Source: Corbicula japonica
Taxonomy: Eukaryota; Mollusca; Bivalvia; Venerida; Cyrenidae
DNA: 64,000 nt
Reading direction: 5' to 3'
Assembly (NCBI GenBank): GCA_038501625.1
Contig: JAZAYU010000260.1
Location: 496,001 to 560,000, forward strand
The translations under genes were made by a program, and so were the position numbers. Numbering within the stretch: position 1 is the first letter of the stretch; each line of letters begins with the position of its first letter. A model generated the notes under the pieces. That model saw only the letters and a list, made by a program, of their open reading frames with translations. It searched no databases and was not told where the DNA came from. Positions 46,780 to 58,451 of this stretch are shown here, in pieces.

Positions 46780-47560
46780 TCAACATAATGACATAATGAT
46801 CACAAAATGTGAAATAATTTCTGTCAAAGACACATAACGTCTTGGTGTAACATGATTTCTGTTTTTAGGGAGTGACATGATTTCTGTCTAAAACAAGTGT
46901 TCTTATGGTGTAATATAATTTCTGTTAAAGGTATGTTAACATGGGCCCAAGATCACAAAACTAAGATTGGAGACCAGTCTCATATTTCAAGCATCTGTTT
47001 CGACCAGTCGCCATTTGAGCCAATCAGTGATTGAGCTTTAAGAGTGGTCTCCAGATTTAGTTTAATTCTCTTGGGCAATGGTGTGGCTTTACTTCTGTAA
47101 ACCACAAATGTTATCAGGGTGTCACATAATTTGTCAAACATATGCTCTTATTGTGTGACATATTCTGTCACACGTTCTCATGGTCACATTTAGTGAACAC
47201 ATCTTCATGGTGTAAAGTTCTTTCTGTCAATCATGTTTTTGTTTTATAGCGTTATTTCAGTGATGAAATGTTTTCATTTAGTGACAAGACTTCTGTCGCC
47301 ACCCCTATTCTCATGACATATATTCTAATGGTGTGAAGTTATATCTGACCGAAATTCCTGTTTTCATGATGTGACAGTGTCCCAGCTGTGAGTGTCAAAT
47401 CTGTCCAAGACACATGTTCTCATTGTGTCACGTTGTTTCTGTCCAAAACATGTTTTCATTTCTGTCCAAGACACATATATCTGTTGTGTGACGTCATTTC
47501 CAAGTCCAAGACCCGGGTTTCAATGCCAAGACACATTTCTGCCCAACTTTTTAGCCCTTG
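46780..47560. repeat. Degenerate minisatellite with an embedded palindromic MITE
   Basis: Short related phrases (TGATTTCTGT, TCTGTCCAAGACACATG, TTCTCATGGTGTGAC) recur about every 45-55 bp with much decay. The palindromic MITE copy at 46943-47077 interrupts it. No coding frame is credible. This lies just past the 3' end of CENPP. Confidence 0.5.
46943..47077. mobile_element. Palindromic MITE with CCAAT boxes, copy 2
   Basis: The ends GGGCCCAAGATCACAAAACT and TTAATTCTCTTGGGC are inverted with decay. The centre has CAGTCGCCATTTGAGCCAAT, as in the other copies. Confidence 0.7.
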
Positions 47561-47677
47561 GTACAAGTTAAAATTAGACTTAAAAATAAAACATTCTAAA
47601 CTGCAACAATTTGATAAGAGCAGTGCAGGAGGTGTCATCATAAACAGTAACTTGTCTGTAGTAACTGATCCCTGAGT

Positions 47678-50600
47678 TCATTTTGCCAACAAAGCAATCA
47701 GGCAGTTGAAAGTTCTCTCTATACCCAGTTTCTGTAACATCAGCTCAAATCTCTCAGGTACAGTTTCCAACAGATCAAAGCTTGAAGCTTGCACTGAAAA
47801 CAATCATGTTAAAATATAGATACAAACATAATTTACATACACCTTACATTCACATCTCTTTTTCAACTACCTGCTTGTTGCATAAAGCTTTGTGGTATCT
47901 TTGTTTGAAAATGTCAATTTATATTCTGTACAGTACAAATCCCAAGTCTGAAAGTTAAAATGGTTATGAGTACCCACATACACAATTTTGTAAACATTTT
48001 ATACTATTTTTAAGATCTGTTGTGAGTGAATTTTACAGTGTTAGTTGGGCTTCAAATATATTCACTCATAAATTGACAATTCAAGAATACTAAATCCCAT
48101 TTCCTTTGCTTAAATGTCTTCCTACAAGTGTTTATTATAAATTCTAACACAACTCAACTCTTTCCCATTGAATTTACACTGATATATCACATGATAAATC
48201 ACCCGGCATTGGCGTGGCTATTCCGTAAATACCAGTTGGTATAACATTATCACGTGACAATTGTATTTTTCGCTGGAATTTAATTACGCGCATTTATAAT
48301 TGCATACAATATGCTAAATTTTTACCAGCATGTAATATGATGATACCACATAAATAGAATAATATTTATTTTATATATTTAAATATAAATAGACTAATAT
48401 TTATTTTATGTATTTAAATAAAATACTACAATTATTTTCCACTATTTTGAAGCAACACTAAGGTTACATTAACGCACAATTTTAACAACATCGTGTCATT
48501 TCCGTTGTTTATATGTTATTCCCAGATGAAGGTATTAAACCACTGGAATGACAAATACGGTTCCAACGAAGACTAGAGAGTGCTGGATTCACGGTTGGAT
48601 GGACATGTATTCAAGTTTGTTATTCAATCTTTGAATTATTATCAATTTTTGAATTATGGAGATGATAAGGGAGTAAACACAAACAGCCGACCTTATAACC
48701 CATTGCGTTTATAACAAAATGCTCAAATTGGGCTAAATTTATTTTGATTGTTCACTCAGTTATATGGTGTTATTATTGAAATAATCAATAGCTTCCGGTG
48801 ATTTATCATCGTTCAAATGCGTAGATAAATATCACGAGGGGCGTAGCCCCTGAGGGATATATCCTTATGCATCTGAACTCAGCCCCGTGATTTATCCTGC
48901 AATAAATCAACAGAAGCTATTGATGATTTCTTAATTTAAATATTTGAAAATACTTTATGTTCATGCTGATATGGTTACCAGGCATTTATACTTTTTCAAT
49001 ATCATCTCTCACAAACAAAACAAAGTAAAACAAAATCCTTATTAGGGCTGTTCCAGGAAAAAAGGAGTGAGCGGGGTGGAACTGAAATTAATTAAAATTT
49101 GATGGGTGGGGGGTGATTCATGGAAGCAAACGTATTGTTTGAAAATAAACATAATTGTGTTGGTGGTACCCCCATTTTTAAGTTCCGTTCCCCCCCCCCC
49201 CCCCCCGCCCCCACTCCTTTTTTCCTGGAACAGCCCTAAGCATGAAGCTGCAAGAGCGAAAAATAACTGGTTGTAATTTTTACCAGTGAAACTTGCATTA
49301 GCTTATTCAAAATAACCTGCCTATCACAAAGGTGAAAATGGATAAAATGTAGCAACATGCACAATCAACAGAAGAAAGGAAAGTGGAAGATAAAGTTTAG
49401 AGGATTGATTTAGTTATTAACATAAACTAATGCCACCAGTGTAAAACCATGTTACAGGTACCTTTCTTTGGGATATGCACAATCATCTGTATATCTGGAA
49501 GCACACTGTACAAGTCAACCACCTTGAAATGCCAGCTAATCTCAAACGAACTGAAATATAAGATCCACAAACAAATTAACACTTTTAAGCAGCTTCAAAT
49601 GAGTGTCTTTTCAAAAACAGCTACTACTACTGGTAAAATGTTTAAAATTTCACCAGTATTCACATTTTCCTATGATGAAGCTCAAAATTAATATACATGT
49701 TTAATAAATCAAATGATTTTTTTTTAACCTTGCATCGTAATAGAATTTAGCAAGTCAAGTAAACATGTGCTCATCTTTCAATATTTTTTGGCCAACAACT
49801 TAAATTTCTTCATTCCACACCCTCCCCCTCTAACAACCCAACTCAATTTTTAGAACAATCATCCTCCAAAATTACAAAAAAAATTACAAAAATGTATATG
49901 AATAAATATAAACATATATTCCAGAATGTGATTGGATAAATAACCACTTAGCAACAAACCAGTTTTTCACTGGATGTGAAAGAGTAAGTGTCTGAAGGTT
50001 CTTCCGCTGTACAATATCAGGGAAGGCCGCCACAAAATGCTGAAAGGTTCTTTCTCTGGCATCCTGCCACCTGCTGTACGGACGTAACAGAGTTAAAAAT
50101 CCCTGGACATCTCCCTCCTCTGCTAACCTGAAGAAAAATCAATTAACTCTTCAATAACTGCACTACAATGTACTATCTTAACAGTTGATGAGTAACTTAG
50201 TCAGGTCTTTGTTAAAGCAGTATAATATTTGCATTAAAATGAAAGAAAAAGAGAACATTTCCCTCTGATAATTAAGGTGAAATGTCATGGGTTATTTATT
50301 TTCTTTAGAAATAGCCAGAAGGAATATTTAAATAATCAATTATTTTCATTCTGATCAAAACTAGAATGTGTCCTCGGACACTGATGCCCCCACTGCTGCA
50401 ACATAATTTTTCATTAACAAAGGGCCATAACTCTGGTAAATATGGTCGCAGGAAAGAATCCTTTCTTTACAATCATCTACACATCCTGCTTGATCATCTG
50501 TGCAAGTTTGAAAGAAATCTGCCTTATAGTTTTGTTGATGCCATACGATTTGGGGACGTACGGACGGACAAGTGCAACTCTATATGCCTCTCACTTTGTG

Positions 50601-53600
50601 GGGGCATAAAAAAAATTGTGGAAAAATTATTTTTTTATTTACTACTGTCAAAATAAGCATACTTCTCTACCACATCTTTAAGGTCCCTGTACACACTCTC
50701 CGAGGCAGATATGGACAGATGAGTCACTTTAGACTGTACTGTTGCATCTAAATTCTGCAGAAGAACACTAAATTTAAATTTAAATCGTACAAATCTCTTT
50801 GAACAGAAGACTTGAACTAGTGCAGTTTACAATTTACATTGCGATAAATGCATGATCCCTTTACCCGTTCAATTGATGTAAAAGATTAGTGTCATAGTGT
50901 GAACCTGGGACCATTTGCTTACAGGGAGAGTGGTCTCCCAACAGATATTTGAGCTGCTTACACATGTCCCCTGTAACAAGATGTGTACTGCGACACTTGC
51001 ATTGCTATCGATTAGATCCAGTCTATTGTTCCATTCATGGTTCATAGGGGAGTTTTATTTACTCAATCAATTTAAAGTGAACAGTGTAGATCATGAAAAG
51101 ATTGCAGAGACATACAATCTCCTTAGCATCTGCAAATTTCATTTACATTTTGTTTAGCATTAAAAAAACAACCATATTTCTCCTTTCTATCCATCACATA
51201 ATAGTGCTGCAGGTTTCTAGCATTAATATGAGAACAACTACTGGTTACAGATATTAAACAGTCAGGTCCTGTTATCATTGGCAACCACTTTGTCAAACTT
51301 TCTTTAGATGACTATATAACCCTTTACTCCATATATGTGCATTTTAACACGTGTGATCAGTGTTGATACAGAACAGCTGGCAAATATGTGCCAGCTATTC
51401 TGTATCTGCACTGGTTGCATCTTGGTCAGAAATTACCTAATGAATATAAAAGTGAACAGTGTAGATCCCGATCAGATGGCACTGATGTGCAAGCTGATCT
51501 GGATCTACAATATTCACCTGTGCAATAAAGGTGCATCTAGTTAGTTTTGCATAATCCCAAGCTTCACGATAATAACTTCCACATTATTCTTTTTAGAATA
51601 ATGCTTCTTGAGCATTGGCTCATATTCTATGTGCAACCAGTGTATACTACTCACGTTTGGTAAATCCTGATCAGCCTCACTACTCACTTTTGGAAATAGT
51701 GAGATTATTTTTTATCAAGAAACAGTGTGAATCTAGATCAGACTGCAAGCATGTGCAGGATGATCTTAATCTTCACTGGTCACAAATAGGGTACAAGGCA
51801 TAACTATGATGTAAGCGGTTCAATTATTAATAAAATCTACAAATTTAACACATGTATGAGAACAGCAAAATATCTGCATTGTGTCCCGTTTTGTGTCAAT
51901 AGGCAGAAACAAAGTAAACACTTCTAATTGACTGATAAAATGTGTGGTAATGCAGTGTTTTCATTCAATTGTATTCAGACTAAACAAAACTCTGTGAGTC
52001 GGATGTGTCGCCTGACAAAAATTTTGTTAGTCGACATAAAAAATGTAAATTGGTTGAGCAACTGTAAAGGGTGGAGCAAGTTTTTTGTTGTACAGTTATT
52101 AGCAATGTATTTGCACAAAATTCACATATAAACTAACCTTTTAATTGTCTGAAAGAAACATGCACAACAAGTTATGCCCTTGGCAAGAAATGCACTGAAA
52201 ATGAATCAAAGGGGAATAATTTAAAAGAATGACAAGACATGCTCTTTAAAGACAATCAAAGGGGAATAATTCAAAAATGAAACAAGGTAGAGTTATGGTT
52301 CTTATGCACAGTCTTTGGAGTAATTTCAAAAAACATGCATACCAACTTTGGAGTCATTTGAACCTATGGTGACAAAGATGAGGCTCCGGACAAAGAAAAC
52401 AGGACGCCGCCGCCGCTACCAAAAGTAATCCCTATATGTCGCCTAGACAGGCAACACAAAAAACACTGTTTGGTCTTCTCCCACCATTGTTTAGTCAGTA
52501 TTAAAAATATAGGTAAGCTTGATATTTTGGAAAAATATAGAGTAAAAAGAAAAATTTGCTTGTTTTAATGAAATTAGACGTTTCAATTTGACCTGTGAAT
52601 ACTGAAAATGTCAATTTTGATATTTACAAATGAAATAAAAACTTGTATTTCACTGAAACATACAGATATCCTCTATTTATTGTGGGTTTACTATACCATA
52701 GACTCTTCTAGTGTCATTTCCAGCTGGAAGACTATGTTGCCACAGTGACCTGTCACACCCTTCTTCTTGGTGACTTTCAGTCTCTCTGAAAAATATTCTT
52801 AGAATATCACTTAATCAAGATATTGTGTAAACTAATATTCTTGTGTGTTTTTTTCTTAAATAGTTAAAAGTTCTCTGTTTTGGTTGCTGAACATCTCATC
52901 CTTTCTTGGATCTATGATCACAAAATTTAGATTGGAAGTGGCAGCTGAACCCATGGTCTCCAATGCTAGGAGCTGAATCCTTGGGTCTTCAAACTGACCA
53001 ATCACAAGCCTTAGAATAAAGAATGATACTTAAAGCCCCAGCCCTAAACTTAAGTAAGAATATACTATTGAAAAATCATATTTGTCCATATAGACTACAA
53101 TATATAAACTCTCTAACAAAACACAAAAGGTCTGATCGAATTCTTTCTTATAGACGGGATTTTCAATGATATTGTTAAATTATAGTTAACAAACTTTTAA
53201 GAAGCTATATATAAAGGAGCTATAGTTAGCACCGACGAACAGACCACTACATGGGTGATCTCGATTTCTGTGACGTTTCAGAAATCCTACTTTTGCTTTT
53301 AGTCGCGCGGACCAAATTTATTTTAGTAAATTAAAATTTTCTTAGCCCGAACTAATGCTGAAAATTTATGCCTATAGTTCCAAATACATGTAATATTTCA
53401 TACAAGAGCGGGTTAAATTGAAGTAATGCAGCTTTAACCCAACATGCAAAGGTATTCATCTATAGAATTATTAGAAGCCTGTCATACATAATACTTGAAC
53501 TCAGCTTGCAGTAGAAGCCAGGAATCAAAGTTATAAAACTGAGAATGGAAACCAGTCTCAAATCTCAAGAATCTGTTTGGCTGAAATGTCGACCAGTCGC

Positions 53601-56600
53601 CATTTCAGCCAATCAGATGCTTGAGATTTGAGACTGGTTTTCAAACTCAGTTTTATAACCTTCAGCCCAGGTATACCCAAAATTATTTTCACAAATAAAT
53701 TACTGAAATGCACTTAATATTGGCGGTGTCAAATTTTGGCATATTTTAAAGTGTTTTATATAGGCAGGGTCATATATTGGCGCTAACAAGCCAGACCGCC
53801 AAAATAAAACCCTTGATGAAAAATGGCGGAAATTGGACAATTGAAGAGAAAGGTAAACATCGCAGTTATTTTATTGTTGAATTTTAAGTGTGAAATTACT
53901 GAAAACATTATCGCAGCTACCTAATACAGTACTTGATTGCTTTGTTTGATATTTTGTTGACGCATTATAAGTTTACCTGTTTGTTCAATTTAATATTATT
54001 TAATTATTTTAAAGCGGGTTTCTATGAGATATTGAAAAAACTGGATTTAATTTACTACATATACAAAAGCTATAAGTCTATAATGCTTCTTTATTTCAAG
54101 TTCAAAACAAGTGCCGCTGAAAGGAATGGACGACAAGCGCCAAATAACACTCCTTCTGGCTATTTCTAAAGAAAATAAATAACACATTCATGTACTCTTG
54201 TTTAGTGTTGTTTAAGTTTTTATTCAGGTTTCAAAGAATATACATAATAATTTAGGAACATGTAACAATCTTTCTTTTTAAAGGGAGGAAACTGCGACAT
54301 AATATCTAATAGTGTATCATAGTTGATGGCTGCCTAATGCAGGTTTAACTGAACTTAAAAAAATTGTGAAAGATGAATTTCATCGGTGAAAATTTACCGA
54401 TCAGGATTTTTAGACATGTTCAAAATTCTTGATCAGTGAAAATATTTAACACATAACCGATTGACAACCTGAACCTGTCTACAACCAATCATCACCGATC
54501 AATAACCTGTCTACAACTGATATCATCGATTGACAACCTGTCTATAACCGATATCTCCGATAGGCCACCAATAAGCAACCAATCAACTAATACTTACCAC
54601 CGACAGAAAAAAGATGAATTAATGTGTACCAACAACACATGAAATATTTGTTAAACCTTTGCCAATCACTGATGTTAACGCATGACAACCGATCAAAACA
54701 GCGAGTTACTTAAAATATAATAACTGATAACCGATTGGGCACCGACTGTCTGTGTACCTGGGCCTAAAAAGTGAGCTTTATTAGCATATGAAGAAGTCGG
54801 CAAAAAAGAGCTGCTCAGTGTGAATACAGCATCAATAAGGAAATAAGTTCGCTGTGTGTAACAACTGGTGAATAGTTTAACCCTTTCCTCCATATATACA
54901 CATGTTTACGCATGTGTGTCCAGTGTAGATCCAGATCAGCTGGCACATCCATGACGTCTGATCACGATCTGCACTGGTCGCATTTTGGTCAGAAATAACC
55001 TAAGGAAGCATAAAGCGAACAGTGCAGATCCTGATGTGCCAGCTGATCAGGATCTACACTGTTCGCCCATGCAATCAATCTGTCTCTATGGAGGAAAGGG
55101 TTAATTATATATACTATGTCAATTAACAAAATATATAAAAACAATTTAAATGTTGGCAATCACTAATAAGACATAATTCATCTTACAAAAAAAAATCAAT
55201 CATGAAAATAACACTTTACCAAATGCTGTTGACTGGCAGTAAAATTGTGGAAATATTCGTCTGCTTCATTGTATTTTAACACATTAAAAATATAAAGCTT
55301 CCGCATAACAGCCCAGTGTTTATACTGAAATTTTTTATTTTTCTTCAAATTTTCTTCAAATTTCACTTATTATCGGGGTGCTGCATTACTCAGGTGCAGC
55401 AGCAATGACTGTATGTTATAACTTAACATTACCTTGGCTTGTTATAGTGGTGTTCACATCAGTAATACCAATTTCCGTTACTCTTCTCATGAAGTCAGCC
55501 TGTTAAAAATAAAAACAAAAAACATACAGTTGAACCTGTCTTAACAACCACCTGCCTTAAACAGCCATCTGTGAATATATCCTTAATTGCCATTTTGTTC
55601 TACTTGAACAGCCACCTGTTTTAAGCAGCAACATTTTGTCAATTCCTTGGGTGATTGTTTAAAACAGGATTAACTGTATTTTGTTTAAGATCATTAATTT
55701 TTACCGGAAATCAGTTGACTTTTTCCAGTGGTTTATGTTGTTGTTTTCTGTTCTAAGTTCTGAACTCAAATAATTAAATACCTCATGCTTCCTTCAAACA
55801 CCAGACTGACTTCAAGTGACAGTAACATCCCCTGATGTGTATATATAAAATCCAAAAGGAGGTACATTCAGATGGGGTTTTTAACGACTGAATACTGGTC
55901 TTTACATTTAACAAATGCATGAAATAAAATGGCTATACCTGATTTTTCAGACTTTCAAGTTTTGCACGAAGAGTTTCTTCATCATTATTTACCGTCTTAA
56001 CACTCTGGTGATCTCTGAAAAACAGAAACTGTACGCTATCTCATCTTTATTTCTAGAACCAAAGTGTGCCCAAGGTTTTAAAACTGAGCATGGAAACCAG
56101 TCTCAAATCTCAAGCATGTGATTGGCTGAAATGGCGACATGCTTGTCTTTTGAGACTGGTTTCCATGCTCAGTTTTATAACCTTCAGCCAAGAACATACA
56201 CACCAAACAGAGAATATTACACCTAGAAAATAGTTTATTGAGAAACTACAATTTCTTTTTTAAAGATTATGAAAATTGTTCATATCAGACCTTCTCTTGT
56301 GCTGTGTATTTCACATGACCATGTGAACACAACTCTTGCTCTCAGATGTTCTTCATAAACCTCCAATACAATATAACAAATAATATCAATCAAAGATTGT
56401 CCAACAAAGGTAGGAAGTACATTGGCCAAAGAGACAAGGCATTTTTATAATTTCAGTTAAATACAAAGAATATAAGCCCAAAGCAACCCGATAGTAGCGT
56501 AGAATAGAAGGTGGAAATCCCCAACTCAAGTCCCTTAAGACTTATTAAAATGTTCCTTTATAAGGAATATTAGTAACTAGATGGGTGTTCAGTTGATCAC

Positions 56601-57480
56601 TTGTGTGACCCTCTGGTACTACGTCAGAATAAAAAACTAAGTTTGATGAAGAAATATTAACCCTTTCCTCCATAGATATACACTTATTGCGTGGGCGAAC
56701 AGTTTAGATCAGGATCTAAACTGTTCGCTTTTTTATTCGTTCAATTATTTCTGACCAAAATGTGACCAGTGCAGATCCTGATCAGATGGCATGGATGTGC
56801 CAGCTGATCAGGATCTACACTGGTTGCACATGCGTAAAAACGCGTATTTATGGAGGAAAGAATTAAAGAAGGAAAAACACAGCAAAAAGTGAATGTTGGC
56901 TAAAATTTCAAAAATGAATTTTAGAAACTCATTGCCAGCTGGATTTTTTGAAGAAATGTAATTTTCTTCTGATATTTTAATGTTAGCACACAATAATCAG
57001 TTGAATTTATGCTCTAATCACCAAGCACATACTAAAACGAAAGAAAAAAATGTTTTAGATCAGAACTCTTTAATTCATGGACAATATACCTAAAATACTG
57101 CATATATCTGAACTTGGGACAAATCTGAACTTGACCTTAAGATTATGGAATCATCACAACCTTATTTTCCTAAACAGTATAATTTAAAAGTTTGATGAAG
57201 AAATATTAAGAAGTGGCAAAGAAAGATGTCTTGTTGCAATATTTATAACATTTTTTTCAAAATCCATCAAAGTATAATAAGGGTATGGTTGGTAAGCAAA
57301 TCTGGCTGTACAGAGGAACACACTTAAGCAGACAATGTGATATTTATTTGCTTACTTCCAAGCAACAGAGAGCTTGTTTTGGCGATTCTGCTCCTTCACA
57401 TTGTTTTCCAGCTCCATTATTTCTGCCTCTAATTTCTCAATCTCTGCCTCTATGGCTGCTTCTCTGTCAGACATGGCCAT
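47678..57480 (-). CDS. CENPP: Centromere protein P (CCAN kinetochore subunit)
   Basis: Eight exons join in frame on the minus strand: 57356-57480, 55939-56014, 55433-55499, 52697-52785, 50663-50754, 49960-50127, 49462-49550 and 47678-47793. All junctions are GT-AG, giving 273 residues (human 288). Residues 1-70 are a Glu/Lys-rich coiled coil (EAAIEAEIEKLEAEIMELEN). Then comes KKKGVTGHCGNIVFQLEMTL, which matches the conserved start of the CENP-P RWD region. WQDARERTFQHFVAAFPDIV and SFEISWHFKVVD follow, and the C-terminus is LQKLGIERTFNCLIALLAK. CENP-P pairs with CENP-O through RWD domains in the inner kinetochore (CENP-O/P/Q/R/U group). Start: ATG 57480 (MAMSD) or ATG 57474 (MSD); an in-frame TGA lies upstream. 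All exons are intact. It converges with NDUFA12. Confidence 0.93.
48775..48935. mobile_element. Foldback element in CENPP last intron
   Basis: ATCAATAGCTTCCGGTGATT on the left is mirrored by AAATCAACAGAAGCTATTGA on the right. A second inner pair (CACGAGGGGC, GCCCCGTG) and a central GGGGCGTAGCCCC palindrome complete the fold. No target duplication is clear. Confidence 0.6.
49042..49239. mobile_element. MITE with perfect 28 bp terminal inverted repeats
   Basis: The arms 49042-49069 and 49212-49239 are perfect reverse complements (tip TTAGGGCTGTTCCAGGAAAA). The 142 bp interior has GGGTGGGGGG on one side and a long C run (about 49190-49206) on the other, which may pair too. The full match implies a young insertion. 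The target duplication may be TA or TTA. It lies in the last intron of CENPP. Confidence 0.9.
50360..50612 (+). mobile_element. Short pearl-like element in CENPP intron
   Basis: ACTAGAATGTGTCCTCGGAC opens it. A single unit (GGGCCATAACTCTGGTAAAT, CATCTGTGCAAGTTTGAAAG) leads to GTACGGACGGAC and ends TTGTGGGGGCATAAAA. It is about 250 bp, a one-unit version of the longer elements. It ends about 50 bp from the exon at 50663-50754. Confidence 0.75.
51316..51530. mobile_element. TTAA MITE (AACCCTTTCC family), copy 3, decayed
   Basis: It starts TAACCCTTTACTCCATATA and keeps GATCAG..GATCTGGATCTAC motifs, but the right tip is lost. It is in the CENPP intron between 50754 and 52697. Confidence 0.55.
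52140..52460 (+). repeat. Pearl-like element remnant in CENPP intron
   Basis: Two short units with AATCAAAGGGGAATAATTTA lead to GGACGCCGCCGCCGCTACCA and end ATATGTCGCCTAGACAGGC, similar to the GTCGCCC family terminus. The left end is not clear. Confidence 0.5.
53518..53669. mobile_element. Palindromic MITE with CCAAT boxes, copy 3
   Basis: AGTTATAAAACTGAGAATGG and CAAACTCAGTTTTATAACCT are inverted. The core has ATTTCAGCCAATCAGATGC and GACCAGTCGCCATTTC. It lies in the CENPP intron between 52785 and 55433. Confidence 0.85.
54877..55104. mobile_element. TTAA MITE (AACCCTTTCC family), copy 4
   Basis: TTAACCCTTTCCTCCATATA and ATGGAGGAAAGGGTTAA are inverted, with TTAA at both edges. The interior carries CCAGATCAGCTGGCACATCC and its inverted relative GATGTGCCAGCTGATCAGGA. 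It is the best-preserved copy in the window. Confidence 0.9.
56066..56190. mobile_element. Palindromic MITE with CCAAT boxes, copy 4
   Basis: GGTTTTAAAACTGAGCATGG and CCATGCTCAGTTTTATAACC are inverted. The core GTGATTGGCTGAAATGGCGA remains, but the second CCAAT box is deleted. Its edge is about 50 bp upstream of the acceptor of CENPP exon 2 (56014). Confidence 0.85.
56577..56650 (+). mobile_element. Fragment of a GTCGCCC-family pearl-like element
   Basis: ACTAGATGGGTGTTCAGTTG and TGTGACCCTCTGGTACTACG match the left end of the elements at 4174 and 57559. After about 75 bp the match is broken by the TTAA MITE at 56657. Scattered unit text resumes near 57100-57220. Confidence 0.7.
56657..56866. 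mobile_element. TTAA MITE (AACCCTTTCC family), copy 5
   Basis: TTAACCCTTTCCTCCATAG and TATGGAGGAAAGAATTAA are the ends. The interior has GATCAGGATCTAAACTG and CCAGCTGATCAGGATCTACA. It is inserted into the pearl-like fragment starting at 56577, so it is younger than that element. Confidence 0.85.
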
Positions 57481-57558
57481 CTCAGCAATTAGGCATCAGG
57501 CACAAAACAACTGAAACAGAAACATACCAACTTTAAAGCCAAATATCATATAACAATA

Positions 57559-58451
57559 ACTAGATGGGTGTTCAGTTGAACACTTGTGTCGCCCTATGAT
57601 GCTGTCGGAATAAAAATGCAAGTACAAAAAGGGGCATAACTCCATCAAATGTGACCTTGACCTTAAGAATATAGTATCGTCACGAGCGTATTGTCATAGG
57701 GAATATAATTTGAAAGTTTTATGAAGAAATATTAATAAATGGCAAAGTTATAGCCAACGTTAAGTTTTCATATAAAGAGGAATAACTCCATCTAGTGTGA
57801 CCTTGACCTAAAGAATGTGGTATTATCAGGAACGTGTTGTGAAAAGGAATATAATTTGAAAGTTTGATGAAGAAATATTAAGAAATGGCAAAGTTATAGC
57901 CAATGTTAAGTTTTCGTAAAAAGGGAAATAACTCCATCAAATGTGACCTTGACCTAAAGAATGTGGTATCATCACAAGCGTGTTGTCATAAGGAATATAA
58001 TTTGAAAGTTTGATGTAAAAATATTAAGAAATGACAAAGTTATAGCCAATGTTAAGTTTTCATGTAAAAATCCAAGTACAAAAAGGGGCATAACTCCATC
58101 AAATGTGACCTTGACCTTGAGAATTTGGCATCATCTCGAGCGTGTTGTCATAAGCAATATAATTTGAAAGTTTGATGAAAAAATATTAAGAAATGACAAA
58201 ATTATAGCCAACGTTAAGTTTTCGTGTCAAAATCCAAGTACAAAAAGGGGCATAACTCCATCAAATGTGACCTTGATTGAGAAGTTGGCATCATCTCGAG
58301 CATGTTGTCATAAGCAATATAATTTGCAAGTTTGATAAAGAAATATTAAGAAATGGCAAAGTTATAGCCAATGTTAAGTTTTTGTGACTGACCGACGGAC
58401 GGACGAAGCGGTCCCTATGTATCGCCATTTCTTCGAAAGGGCGACACAAAA
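57559..58451 (+). mobile_element. Pearl-like tandem-repeat element (GTCGCCC family), copy 2
   Basis: It starts ACTAGATGGGTGTTCAGTTG and ends CTTCGAAAGGGCGACACA, with ACGG repeats at about 58388-58403. The internal units carry TGACCTTGACCT. It begins only about 80 bp upstream of the CENPP start codon, so it occupies the promoter or 5' leader region of that gene. Confidence 0.88.
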
